64,000 nt of DNA, taken from Poriferisodalis sp965221945. Lineage in GTDB: Bacteria; Actinomycetota; Acidimicrobiia; Acidimicrobiales; Poriferisodalaceae. The position numbers and the translations under genes were made by a program. The notes below the pieces were generated by a model. It had not been told where the DNA came from, made no database searches, and worked only from the letters and a program-made list of their open reading frames with translations. Of this stretch, positions 16,587-25,170 are shown in pieces (the first letter of the stretch is position 1; every line of letters starts with the position of its first letter). The stretch lies in NCBI RefSeq assembly GCF_965221945.1, contig NZ_OZ244925.1, positions 186,001-250,000 of the forward strand, read 5' to 3'.

Positions 16587-17219
16587 TCACTGAGGGTCGG
16601 GATCGGTAGCTCGAGCCACACCGATCATCGAGTCCCGTGTCACCAGGTCCGCCAAGCGCTCGACCAGCCAGCCGTCAGTGCCCGATGGCCGCTCGGGCAG
16701 CACCAAGAACCGGGTCTCTGAGCTGGAATCCCAGATGCGCACCTTCGTCTCGGGCTCAAGTTCCAGGCCCATTTCGGCAAGAACCGCCCGCGGTTCGCGC
16801 ACCACGCGGGCCCGGTACTCGGGGCTCTTGTACCAGTTCGGCGGCAGCCCCAGCAGCGCCCACGGGTAGCACGAGCACAGCGTGCAGACCACAACATTGT
16901 GCACTCCGGGCTCGTTGGCCTTCACCTCGATGTGTTCGATCTCGGGACCGCGCATACCCATCTCGGCCACGACTGCGTCGGCGTCGTCGAGCAGGCGCTT
17001 GCGCAGTGCCGGGTCGGCCCAGGCGCGGGCCACCAGATCGGCGCCGATCATCGGGCCGATGTCGTGCTCGAATCGTCGGATCGTCGCGTCGATCCTCTCC
17101 CGATCGGCCAGACCCTTCTCGACCAACAGGTCTTCGAGCGCCTCGACGCGGATCTCCGGCGATGAGGCGTCGTGATGATCGTGGCCGTGATCGTGGCCGT
17201 GGCCGTGTTCGTCGTGCAT
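16587..17219 (-). CDS. Nitrile hydratase alpha subunit, cobalt type
   Basis: Catalytic subunit that hydrates nitriles to amides. The metal claw VCTLCSC (Cys112, Cys115, Ser116, Cys117) has Thr at the position that marks non-corrin cobalt enzymes rather than the Ser of iron enzymes. YPWALLGLPPNWYKSPEYRARVVREPR follows as in the family. The 210-residue length is normal. Unusually the N-terminus is His-rich (MHDEHGHGHDHGHDHHD), suggesting built-in metal capture. Thiocyanate hydrolase is a related possibility. Metal identity is inferred from the motif. Confidence 0.93.
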   Translation of the reverse strand: MHDEHGHGHDHGHDHHDASSPEIRVEALEDLLVEKGLADRERIDATIRRFEHDIGPMIGADLVARAWADPALRKRLLDDADAVVAEMGMRGPEIEHIEVKANEPGVHNVVVCTLCSCYPWALLGLPPNWYKSPEYRARVVREPRAVLAEMGLELEPETKVRIWDSSSETRFLVLPERPSGTDGWLVERLADLVTRDSMIGVARATDPDPQ

Positions 17220-17240
17220 TTGTTCCCCCGTCGCCGCGCC

Positions 17241-17993
17241 TCAGTCGTCGTCTGCTGCCGTGAAATAGCACTCGTAGAGGTCGACGTGAATGGTGGCGTC
17301 CTGCTCAGCGTCTTCGCCCCAGAGCGTTTGGGAGTCGTAGCCCACGCAGTACACGTGCTGGGGCCGTTCGCCCATGTCATGCGCCGTGCTGTCGGGCAGC
17401 ACCTCGGCGGGATGCAGCTTGACAACCGTGCCCCGCTTGCCCACGACGTACCCCGGCAGCCGAGTATGGCCAATTTGTGCCGGTGCCGGTGCCGGTGCCG
17501 GTGCCACCACCCGATCTCCGACGCTGAAACGGGGAGCATCGTCAAGTTCGCGCCGAACCGTGCGGCGTTCCGGTGCCGGCGTGAGCCGATCCGCTGGCAG
17601 CAGATCCGGGTCCAGAGCGGCGACCAGGGCCACGCGCTGGACCGGGGATGACGCAGTGGCCTCTGCAGCGGGCAGATCGGTGCGTTCGGCCACCCGGCTC
17701 GCCATCTCATCAGGACTGATCACGCCGTACTCAGCGAGCAGCACCTCGAAGCCCGCGAGCCAGCGTCCGTAGTAGCCGTGGCTGAAGTAGTCATCGGGCC
17801 CCAGACGTTCCAGTACGTAACGGAACTCCCCGGGCCGGCGAGCCGTGGAGGCAGTCACGGTGCCGAGCAGACCGAAGACGCGCCGTTCCCAGTCGGCGTG
17901 AAACGGCGGCTCGTGCAGATCGTGGGGCACCGGTCCGTATCCGGGGGCGCCGCCGAGGTCGTGAACACGGCGCTCATGGGAATTGGGTTGCAT
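17241..17993 (-). CDS. Nitrile hydratase beta subunit
   Basis: A 250-residue non-catalytic subunit that completes the active site. Seen: MQPNSHERRVHDLGGAPGYG, HADWERRVFGL, YYGRWLAGFEVLLAEYGVI and the C-terminal SH3-like half, with FSVGDRVV, RLPGYVVGKRGTVV and HVYCVGYDSQTLWG. An Ala-Pro repeat around residue 180 extends a surface loop. The start is the ATG at 17993, matching family N-termini. It opens the operon, 21 bp ahead of alpha, with a palindrome just upstream. Confidence 0.92.
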   Translation of the reverse strand: MQPNSHERRVHDLGGAPGYGPVPHDLHEPPFHADWERRVFGLLGTVTASTARRPGEFRYVLERLGPDDYFSHGYYGRWLAGFEVLLAEYGVISPDEMASRVAERTDLPAAEATASSPVQRVALVAALDPDLLPADRLTPAPERRTVRRELDDAPRFSVGDRVVAPAPAPAPAQIGHTRLPGYVVGKRGTVVKLHPAEVLPDSTAHDMGERPQHVYCVGYDSQTLWGEDAEQDATIHVDLYECYFTAADDD

Positions 17994-18010
17994 CGGCCAC
18001 AGCTTCGCAC

Positions 18011-18031
18011 CTGCGGCGATCGTCGCCGCAG
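18011..18031. promoter_or_regulatory. Perfect inverted repeat upstream of the nitrile hydratase operon
   Basis: CTGCGGCGA (18011-18019) and its reverse complement (18023-18031) flank a 3-bp centre. It lies 18 bp before the beta-subunit start and between divergent genes, so it could be an operator or an mRNA-leader hairpin. No regulator gene adjoins it. Confidence 0.5.
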
Positions 18032-18106
18032 TTTGAGACAACGGCGGTCATTCGGCGTTCGCTGCAGTTGGGCGATATCGCCGGTGTCTGGGGGGGGCCG
18101 TGTTGT

Positions 18107-18112
18107 TAGGTT
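18107..18112 (+). promoter_or_regulatory. Candidate -10 box (TAGGTT)
   Basis: TANNNT hexamer 6 nt before the ATG at 18119, placing the expected transcription start at the start codon (leaderless). Confidence 0.5.
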
Positions 18113-18118
18113 GCGTGA

Positions 18119-18769
18119 ATGCCTGAATTCGTGCTGGCAGTCGACCTCGACGGGGTGTGCGCGCAGCACACCGAGGCGTTCCGGCGAGTTGTCGCGCGAG
18201 AGCGGAACGTCAGTGAAGACACCTTGCCACTGGTGCGCAGCTGGAGCTTCTCCGAGTGGGGCTTCAGTGAGGGCGACTTCGAAGAGCTGCACAAGGTGGC
18301 GGTCCTCGAGTACCGCATGTTTCGCGACATCGAGCCAATGGCAGGATGCTCGGAGGCGCTGTGGCGGCTGTCCGATGCCGGGGTCTGGATCCGAATCGTG
18401 ACGCACCGGCTATACACCAGCTGGGGCCACCGGGTCACCGTGAGCGACACGGTGGAATGGCTTGACCGGCAGCGCATTCCCTACCGGGATATCTGCTTCC
18501 TCGCCGACAAGTCGGTGGTGAACGCCGACGCTCACATCGAGGATGCGCCGCACAACATCGAGGCCATCCGAGCTGCCGGCGGTCATGTCATCGCATTCGA
18601 CCAGCCGTACAACGCTCACGTTGACGGCCCACGTGCCCACGACTGGACCGAGGTGGAGGAGATGATCGTGGAGCTGATGGCGGCGGCCGGAAGTGCTGTG
18701 GCGCGCCCGCTGCCTGGCATGGATGCGGGCTCGGACCGGCTCGAGTTGCGCACCCGGGACACGACATGA
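18119..18769 (+). CDS. HAD-superfamily 5'-nucleotidase (NT5C-like)
   Basis: A 216-residue phosphohydrolase. Seen: the HAD nucleophile motif AVDLDGVCA (DxDG, about residues 8-14), the second motif VTHRLYTS, and motif III/IV around DICFLADKSVVNADAHIEDAP. This pattern matches the 5'(3')-deoxyribonucleotidase group, which dephosphorylates nucleoside monophosphates. Coupled to the Nudix gene by an ATGA overlap, suggesting shared nucleotide clean-up. Exact substrate unknown. Confidence 0.8.
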   Translation: MPEFVLAVDLDGVCAQHTEAFRRVVARERNVSEDTLPLVRSWSFSEWGFSEGDFEELHKVAVLEYRMFRDIEPMAGCSEALWRLSDAGVWIRIVTHRLYTSWGHRVTVSDTVEWLDRQRIPYRDICFLADKSVVNADAHIEDAPHNIEAIRAAGGHVIAFDQPYNAHVDGPRAHDWTEVEEMIVELMAAAGSAVARPLPGMDAGSDRLELRTRDTT

Positions 18770-19590
18770 GCAGCACTCCAAGTGCATCAGCAATGTCGCC
18801 ACCGATCGACGCGGCAACGGTGGTCGTCTTGCGAGACGCTGAGCCGGCTGCGGCGCCCGGGCACGGCTTCGACCTTGCGGCGAGCGACGTCGGCGCGCAC
18901 ATCGAAGTGCTCATGCTGCGCCGAAACTCACGCGGTTTCTTCGGCGGCATGTGGGTGTTTCCCGGGGGCCGGGTCGATCCGCCCGACAGGGAAAGTCCCG
19001 GCGACATCGTGAGTCCCTGCGATCCCCGCACGGTGGATGGTGCAGCAGGACTTCACAACGGCGACGCCCGCGGCTTTTGCACGGCGGCGATCCGAGAGGC
19101 GCACGAGGAGGCAGGCATCGACCTCTCAAGTGCCGGTTTGGTGCATTTGGCCCACTGGCTGCCGCCGCCAATCCGGCCCAAGCGCTTCTCGACCCAGTTC
19201 TTCATCTGCGCGGCCCCCGCCGAACTGGACGCCGTGACCGTCGACGGCAGCGAGATCCTCGACCACGCTTGGGTCTCGCCTGCTGCTGCGCTCGCCCGCA
19301 GGGCAGGGGGAGAGATCGAGTTCGTCACGCCCACGTTTGTGACCTTGACGTGGCTGTCGGGCTTCAGCCGCACCGCAGACGTTCTGGCCTCCGTGAGCGG
19401 ACATACCTGCTTCCACACCGAGATCATCCAGTCACCCGAGTCCGACCCGGGCCATGTCGCGGTCTATGTCGGCGACGTTGCCTTTCCCGACGGCGACCTC
19501 GACACGCCCGGTCCGCGTCGTCGCTGCACCATGGTCCGTTCTGGCTGGCGCTGGGAAGAACACGACGGCACCGCCGCCGCCACACGCTGA
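18766..19590 (+). CDS. Nudix hydrolase (NUDT19-like)
   Basis: A 274-residue protein. The Nudix box reads from GGMWVFPGGRVD to AIREAHEEAGI, with a long insertion between its two halves, as in the NUDT7/NUDT19 group that hydrolyses CoA or nucleotide-sugar pyrophosphates. ARRNSRGFFGG-like context (RRNSRGFFGGMW) supports this group. It starts in an ATGA overlap with the nucleotidase stop. CoA substrate preference is inference only. Confidence 0.85.
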   Translation: MSSTPSASAMSPPIDAATVVVLRDAEPAAAPGHGFDLAASDVGAHIEVLMLRRNSRGFFGGMWVFPGGRVDPPDRESPGDIVSPCDPRTVDGAAGLHNGDARGFCTAAIREAHEEAGIDLSSAGLVHLAHWLPPPIRPKRFSTQFFICAAPAELDAVTVDGSEILDHAWVSPAAALARRAGGEIEFVTPTFVTLTWLSGFSRTADVLASVSGHTCFHTEIIQSPESDPGHVAVYVGDVAFPDGDLDTPGPRRRCTMVRSGWRWEEHDGTAAATR

Positions 19591-19597
19591 AGCCGCC

Positions 19598-20119
19598 TCA
19601 GCTGCTCGCTTGCAATTGCCGGGCGGCGCCCCTGAGGCGGGCGATTTGGTGTTCTTGGGGCGGGCCGTCGGGGCCGCCGCCGGGGCGGGCAGCCCGGAAG
19701 TCGAAGGCGGCTGTCGCCGGATCGGCGCCGAATGCGACCATCGTCAGAATGCCGATGACCGCCGTGCGGGCCATACCTGCGCCGCAGTGCACGAGCACGC
19801 TGTCGCCGCGCTCCATTGCTGCGACGACGGAGGCCACAACCTTGAGGACCGGCTCATCACTCGTCACGCTGCCGTCCGGCGTCGGCAGCCATAGGGCACG
19901 AGGGTTGCCGGTTTCGTCGCTGTGCGATTCAAGCCACACGCCGTACTCCGGATAGCGCAGCTCGATCTCGCGGCTTGTCAGCATGCACACCAAAACCGAT
20001 GCACCTACGCGGTCGAGCGCCGCCTGCGCGTCCGGCCCGACCGCGGAGAAGTTCGTCACGAACAACCGGCCCGTGTCCTGGGCGGCCTTGAGCGGGATCT
20101 CGTCAATGCGGTGCAGCAC
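19598..20119 (-). CDS. Protein tyrosine/dual-specificity phosphatase-like
   Basis: The P-loop VHCGAGMARTAV is the Cx5R signature of cysteine phosphatases, with an upstream Asp in GNPRALWLPTPDGS that could be the general acid. I chose the GTG at 20119, 8 nt after the stop of the preceding gene, giving 173 residues; a longer frame to 20230 overlaps that gene by about 100 bp. It is likely co-transcribed with the two paralogous genes upstream. Substrate may be a phosphoprotein, phospholipid or inositol phosphate. Confidence 0.75.
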   Translation of the reverse strand: MLHRIDEIPLKAAQDTGRLFVTNFSAVGPDAQAALDRVGASVLVCMLTSREIELRYPEYGVWLESHSDETGNPRALWLPTPDGSVTSDEPVLKVVASVVAAMERGDSVLVHCGAGMARTAVIGILTMVAFGADPATAAFDFRAARPGGGPDGPPQEHQIARLRGAARQLQASS

Positions 20120-20127
20120 GGCGCCCG

Positions 20128-21309
20128 CTACGCGTCGTTCTTGCGGAATCGGACTGAGCTGCTGTCGCGCTTCGAGAAGCGCGCAAAGCGGGGCTTCGGC
20201 TCTTCGGGAGGCTCTGGCAACGGCGGCCACGCATCAGACAGCTCCTGCTGGCCGGTGCGGCGCAACTCTTCGAGCTCGTCGCGGCTGTAGGGCTCTGGCC
20301 GGGGATCGAGTGCCCGGTAGCGAGCCTCGGCGCTCGCAAAGTTCACCTCGGTGAGCAGGTCGTCGATTAGCGTGCACGGCTCCCAGTCGGCGCGAGGTCC
20401 GAGATACACGTACCCATCAGCAACATCGCGCAGCCGCAGCGAGGTCTCGGCACCGTCGACCGAGCCGCGTACCTCAGTCATCGCGACGCTGCCGAGCGAC
20501 GAGGCCACGAGATCCAATCCGAAGCGGATGTCGGTGCTGCCACGCCCCTCGGGAGAGCGAGAGACCAGCTCCTCAACGCGCTCCGTCGCAGTGGAGTCGG
20601 CCACTGCTCCGTGGAAGACGACTCGCCGACAGCCGTCGCTCATCCAGCGCCACAGGAGGTTTCCCGCGGAGGTTGTGGGTGTGCCGTCAGCCCACTCGAC
20701 GAGGCCAGTGGTGGTGGAGGCGATGTTCATGTACACGATCGCCCGCTCTCCCCGGCGCAGCACCTCCGCGGTGAGCACGCTGGCGGCATGGAACGCCGAC
20801 ATGTCGCGGTAGTGCCCGCCGAGCCACCAATTGCGAAGCCCGAGCTCGGCGGCTGAGCGACCGTCAAGCAGATCCGGGTCTTCCACGTAGGTCGGCAGGC
20901 CGAGCGCGATCACACGGATGGGCCGCCGGTCCGAGTCTCGACGGCGTTCTGCTTGATTGTGTTTCCAGACGGCGTGTAGCACGTCGGCGTACTCCTGGTA
21001 GCCGAATCCAGCGCCGAGCAGGTCGACAAAGAGGTCGACGCAGGCGCGATCGTCCCAAGCTGACGCTTCGGTCAGGGCATCGAGTTCGGCCTGACGGCGC
21101 GAATTGGTGAACTCCCAGGCGAGGTTGGAGACTCCGTTGTCGGCCAGCTCGCCGAGCGTGCCCGCCAAGAAGCGCAGATGCTGGCGAACCCCGATCTGGT
21201 CGCCCAGCAGGACGACCTGGTGTCGACCGCAAATGTCGCCGAGGTACTCCTCGGGCGATGCGATCGCGGAAGGCGGCCGCTCGTCGTCGGTGGGGGCATC
21301 GGGCGGCAC
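20128..21309 (-). CDS. Tiki/ChaN/erythromycin-esterase-like protein, second paralogue
   Basis: About 393 residues from the GTG at 21309 (a TTG at 21315 is also possible); the longer open frame runs into the upstream gene. RHQVVLLGDQIGVRQHLRFL followed by a helix and LAWEF resembles the metal-binding start of the TraB/Tiki/ChaN/EreA superfamily. It shares this order and GYQEYADVLHAVWKHN with the gene upstream (AYREYLDVLSAVWEVN), so the two arose by tandem duplication. The C-terminal tail is Pro/Glu/Arg-rich. No substrate can be named. Confidence 0.6.
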   Translation of the reverse strand: MPPDAPTDDERPPSAIASPEEYLGDICGRHQVVLLGDQIGVRQHLRFLAGTLGELADNGVSNLAWEFTNSRRQAELDALTEASAWDDRACVDLFVDLLGAGFGYQEYADVLHAVWKHNQAERRRDSDRRPIRVIALGLPTYVEDPDLLDGRSAAELGLRNWWLGGHYRDMSAFHAASVLTAEVLRRGERAIVYMNIASTTTGLVEWADGTPTTSAGNLLWRWMSDGCRRVVFHGAVADSTATERVEELVSRSPEGRGSTDIRFGLDLVASSLGSVAMTEVRGSVDGAETSLRLRDVADGYVYLGPRADWEPCTLIDDLLTEVNFASAEARYRALDPRPEPYSRDELEELRRTGQQELSDAWPPLPEPPEEPKPRFARFSKRDSSSVRFRKNDA

Positions 21310-21359
21310 TGCCAATGAGTCTGCCCGGAATCCGACCGGAACCTGACAGTACGGTTGCC

Positions 21360-22538
21360 CTAGAGCACCTGTGTCCAGGCCAGCTCGGCCGCCGAGGCCG
21401 ATTCGGACACCGCCGCAGCGAAGTCGCCTGCGGTCGACTGGCGGTCCCGCAGCACCGGGTCGAGGGCGTACCGCCGAGCGTGCTCCACGTGTACCGCTGG
21501 CACGGGTTCGGGCAGCGGCGTGGGCGCCCGACGCTCGAAGTCCCGTTCGAGATAGATCCAGCCGGTGGCAAGGCTGCCGAGCGGCTCGCGGTCGAGACTC
21601 GTGGTGCACCCGAGCCGTGCCGGCGGACCCCGGTCAACGTCGAAGGCAAGCGGCACGGCGAGGTCGTCGTTCATGGCGAACGTCGCGTCGAGTACGCCGT
21701 CGGCAACCAGCGCGTAGTCGCACAGCTCGCCATCGGCGGGGAGCGGCTCGTGGATCAGCACCGTGACCGCACGGTCAGCCACCACCTCGTACAGACGGTT
21801 CGCCGCGCCGACCACGTACCCGCCGACGACCTCGGCATCGATGGCATCCCACACCCGGTGCGGTAGCCGTCGCGCTCGCGTGAGCGCATGGGCTGTGCGT
21901 GTCAGCACGAGTGCACGATGTCCCGGCTCGATCACCTCTGCGAGCAGCACCTCGCACATGTGGGCAGACACCGGGCCGCGACTGCGCAGGTGCGGCCATG
22001 CGTACGACGTGCGCAGGTCTGCTGTGTCGGTGACGGCATCGAGGTCCAAGTCGTAGTCGAGCCCCAGCACGCGCATCGGCGCACCGCTGCCGACGAAGCG
22101 GCGGTTCACTTCCCAGACCGCGCTCAGCACGTCCAGGTACTCGCGGTAGGCGAAGTTGTGCCGGATACCCCAGCGCAGTAACGCCTCGCGTGCGAGTGGC
22201 TCGTCGAAGGTCGTGCCAGTGACCACCGCATCGAGCCGCGCTTGGTCGTCGACGCATGCGTACTCGATTGCCACGATGCCCACGCCGGATCGGTATGCAG
22301 CGGCAACGAGGTCTTGCAGGAACAATCCGGCACGTCGCGTCGGGGTGTGGTGACCCACGAACACGACCTGGTGACGTTCGAAGAGATCGCTCACATAGGT
22401 GAGCGGGTCGGTGCCGTGGGCTCTCAGCCAGTCGGCAAGCTCGTCGATCAGCACTGGCTGTATCGGCGGCAGCTCGCGGCGGTTCCGGTACAGGGCAATT
22501 CGCTCGAGCAGCGCGCGGTCACCTCGACGCTCGTCCAC
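21360..22538 (-). CDS. Tiki/ChaN/erythromycin-esterase-like protein, first paralogue
   Basis: 392 residues from the GTG at 22538, which has a GGAG ribosome-binding site. RHQVVFVGHHTPTRRAGLFL then VGIVAIEYA is the superfamily's opening, with HH and a Glu as possible metal ligands. HMCEVLLAEVIEPGHRALVL and VTVLIHEPLP are further conserved-looking strands shared in outline with the next gene. The two are nearly equal in length. Function unknown; relatives include haem-binding, esterase and protease-like proteins. Confidence 0.6.
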   Translation of the reverse strand: MDERRGDRALLERIALYRNRRELPPIQPVLIDELADWLRAHGTDPLTYVSDLFERHQVVFVGHHTPTRRAGLFLQDLVAAAYRSGVGIVAIEYACVDDQARLDAVVTGTTFDEPLAREALLRWGIRHNFAYREYLDVLSAVWEVNRRFVGSGAPMRVLGLDYDLDLDAVTDTADLRTSYAWPHLRSRGPVSAHMCEVLLAEVIEPGHRALVLTRTAHALTRARRLPHRVWDAIDAEVVGGYVVGAANRLYEVVADRAVTVLIHEPLPADGELCDYALVADGVLDATFAMNDDLAVPLAFDVDRGPPARLGCTTSLDREPLGSLATGWIYLERDFERRAPTPLPEPVPAVHVEHARRYALDPVLRDRQSTAGDFAAAVSESASAAELAWTQVL

Positions 22539-22750
22539 CCGCTCCGACAGTACCGGGCAGGTGATCGTCGAACCAGCCTTTGGAACTCCGGAGCCAGTGC
22601 CGTCGCAGAGAGGCTGAGGACCGACGTCGAACGGCGCAGGACTCACCGAGACGGGTTGGCCGCGGCAACGCCGCGTATGGTGGTCGCCGATCCGAGCCCG
22701 CTTGAATCTGGGTGCGAGCACGGCGACGAATCCGCGCCGCAGGCGCAGAA

Positions 22751-23983
22751 ATGAGACGGGAGCGCGACACCGACGTGGGAATGCGCCTGTACGACACCGC
22801 GCAGAAGACGGTCGTCGAGCTGGAGCTCGGCGATCACGTCGGCATGTACGTGTGCGGCATCACGCCCTATGACGCCACACACCTCGGACACGCCGCCACC
22901 TACCTGGCATACGACCTGATCATCCGCCGGCTCGAAGACATGGGCCACACCGTCACGCTGGTGCGCAACTACACCGATGTCGACGACAGCATCCTGCCCA
23001 AGGCGTCCGAGCTGGGCGAGCACTACCTGTCGCTGGCCGAGCGCGAGATCGACCGCTTTGCAGCAGACATGGCGGCGCTGGGGACGCGGCCTGCTGCGTA
23101 CGAGCCTCGGGCCACTCGATCTATCGACGCCATGATCACCATGATCGCCAAGCTGCTTGACGCCGGTCACGCCTACGTCTCGGCCGATCGAGTCCTCTTT
23201 GACGTGGCAACCTTTCCCGGTTTCGGGAAGCTGTCGGGCTATAGCGCCGAGCACATGACGGCGCTTGCGGCCGAGCGTGGGGGCACTCCCGACGATCCCC
23301 GCCAGCGCAACCCTCTTGATTTCGTGCTGTGGCAGGCCAGCGCAGATGGCGAGCCCTCGTGGCCGTCTCCGTTCGGTCCGGGGCGGCCCGGCTGGCACAT
23401 CGAGTGCTCCGCGATGGGCCACGCAGCGCTCGGCGAGACCATCGATATTCATGGGGGAGGCGATGACTTGGTCTTCCCGCACCACGAGTGCGAGATCGCC
23501 CAGAGCGAGGCGATTCACAGCGCACCGCTTTCCCGCTACTGGGTGCACGCGGGCCTCGTCTCCTACCGGGGCCACAAGATGTCGAAATCGCTCGGCAACC
23601 TCGTGTTCATCTCGGATCTGCGCGCCCGCATCGACCCGAGGGCCATCAGGCTGGCGCTGATGGCGCACCATTATCGAACCGAATGGGAGTGGTTCGATTC
23701 GGAAGGCCTCACTGCTCAGCGCGACCTCGACACATTGGTTGGTGCGGCGGGTGGGGCAGCAACAGCCACCGGTTCAGCCGGCGGGTCATCGGGCCTGTTC
23801 GCTGAGGTGCAGGCTGTGCTCGATGACGATCTCAATGCTCCGACGGCCCGCGATGCGTTGCTCGGTGCCGCTGCAGCGGTCGAACGTGGGGCTGGGGGCG
23901 CTGCGCTGCGGGGCGAGTTGGTGGCTGCTGCGGCGCTGTGTGGCATCGACCTCAACAGGCCGCCTGCAACTGCAGCGAAGTGA
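22751..23983 (+). CDS. mshC: L-cysteine:1D-myo-inositol 2-amino-2-deoxy-alpha-D-glucopyranoside ligase
   Basis: Joins cysteine to glucosaminyl-inositol, the third step of mycothiol biosynthesis. It resembles cysteinyl-tRNA synthetase but carries the MshC wording: MYVCGITPYDATHLGHAATY (HIGH-type motif), PSWPSPFGPGRPGWHIECSA (zinc-binding Cys and His) and HKMSKSLGNLV (KMSKS motif). The 410-residue length and absence of the anticodon-binding tail fit MshC. Starts are possible at 22751 and 22781. Mycothiol is the low-molecular-weight thiol of Actinomycetota, so this gene supports the lineage call. Confidence 0.92.
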   Translation: MRRERDTDVGMRLYDTAQKTVVELELGDHVGMYVCGITPYDATHLGHAATYLAYDLIIRRLEDMGHTVTLVRNYTDVDDSILPKASELGEHYLSLAEREIDRFAADMAALGTRPAAYEPRATRSIDAMITMIAKLLDAGHAYVSADRVLFDVATFPGFGKLSGYSAEHMTALAAERGGTPDDPRQRNPLDFVLWQASADGEPSWPSPFGPGRPGWHIECSAMGHAALGETIDIHGGGDDLVFPHHECEIAQSEAIHSAPLSRYWVHAGLVSYRGHKMSKSLGNLVFISDLRARIDPRAIRLALMAHHYRTEWEWFDSEGLTAQRDLDTLVGAAGGAATATGSAGGSSGLFAEVQAVLDDDLNAPTARDALLGAAAAVERGAGGAALRGELVAAAALCGIDLNRPPATAAK

Positions 23984-24043
23984 CACGATGCAACCGCAGC
24001 GCCATGACACAGTGCGCCCCAAATCCGGTGTAAGGCAGTAGCG

Positions 24044-24814
24044 ATGGTGACGCTGGCTGTGGTCAACCAAAAGGGCGGCGTGGGCAAGACAACGGTCGCA
24101 CTCGGCATCGCTGAAGCCGCTTGCGCTGCGGGCCACAGCGTGCTCGTCGTCGATCTGGATCCTCAGTCCAACGCATCTGCCGGCCTCGGTGTGTGGAATG
24201 CCTCCCCGAACATCGACGGCGTGCTGGCGGACGCGACGCCCGGTGCGGCTCTGGCGACAGTCGTGAGCAGTAGTTGGCCGCCCGATGGGCCGTGCCCGCA
24301 GCTGGTGCCTGGCAGCTACGCGCTGGCAAGCCGCGAGCCTCAGATGGCCGCCGACCTTGTCGGTGCTCAGGATCGTCTGCGGATTGCCCTGGCTGGCGTG
24401 AACCATGATCTCGTGCTCATCGACTGCCCCCCGTCGCTGGGACTGCTGTGCATCAATGGGCTGTTCGCAGCCGATCGGGCTCTCGTCGTGACCGAACCGG
24501 CAGCCTGGGCGGCCGATGGCGTCGACCTGATGCGGTCCACGATCAATCGGGTTGCCCAGCGTCAGGGCACTCCGACGGTCGCCGGCGTCGTGTTGAACCG
24601 AGTGGGGCGCACACGCGACAACGCGTACTGGGCTCAGCAGCTTGCCGAGCGCTTCGTCACCGAGCTCATGCCACCGATCCCGCAGCGAGCCGCCATTGCC
24701 GAGGCCTCGGGGCAATCACGACCGCTGCGGGCGCTCGGACGCCGGCCCGGCGCGCCCGAGGCGGTGCAGGCATTTGACGAATTGTGGGCAGACCTCCAGC
24801 GCCGGTTGGGCTGA
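24044..24814 (+). CDS. ParA-family ATPase (orphan)
   Basis: A 256-residue MinD/ParA-type P-loop ATPase. Deviant Walker A KGGVGKTT (residues 10-17, with signature Lys10), switch I VVDLDPQSNAS and Walker B HDLVLIDCPPS are intact. Such proteins position DNA or protein cargo on the nucleoid or membrane. No ParB gene adjoins it; the next gene is a one-pass membrane protein, so cargo may be unrelated to chromosome partition. Confidence 0.88.
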   Translation: MVTLAVVNQKGGVGKTTVALGIAEAACAAGHSVLVVDLDPQSNASAGLGVWNASPNIDGVLADATPGAALATVVSSSWPPDGPCPQLVPGSYALASREPQMAADLVGAQDRLRIALAGVNHDLVLIDCPPSLGLLCINGLFAADRALVVTEPAAWAADGVDLMRSTINRVAQRQGTPTVAGVVLNRVGRTRDNAYWAQQLAERFVTELMPPIPQRAAIAEASGQSRPLRALGRRPGAPEAVQAFDELWADLQRRLG

Positions 24815-24849
24815 GGGGCCAACGGTACGCTCAGGCGTGAGGCTTCACC

Positions 24850-25143
24850 ATGGCCAACTATGACCCGAACCGACCGCGGCCGAGCATTGACGGGTCGGCC
24901 GCGCTTCCAGGCGACGCACTGCCCGATGAGGCTCAAGAGATGCCGCCGGCTGCGTCTGCGCACCCCCTTGACACCGATTCCGATGCTGATCCGGCTCCCG
25001 CCCCTGCGTCGCACCTCCTGCCGCGGCACGCCGAGCCCGTCGACCGCCGCCTGCTTGCGGCCTTCGGAGGCGCTGTTGCAGTTGGATGGCTGATCACAGC
25101 GGTTGTCGCATGGTGGCTGTGGCGACGCTGGCGTCGACGCTGA
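24850..25143 (+). CDS. Single-pass membrane protein, unknown function
   Basis: A 97-residue protein. The first 65 residues are Pro/Ala/Asp-rich and likely disordered; a single transmembrane helix follows (AAFGGAVAVGWLITAVVAWW) and the protein ends in a basic LWRRWRRR. It lies 35 bp after the ParA gene on the same strand. No family recognised; it could anchor or partner the ParA protein. Confidence 0.6.
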   Translation: MANYDPNRPRPSIDGSAALPGDALPDEAQEMPPAASAHPLDTDSDADPAPAPASHLLPRHAEPVDRRLLAAFGGAVAVGWLITAVVAWWLWRRWRRR

Positions 25144-25170
25144 GAAACCATCCACGCTCGCAATGATCAG

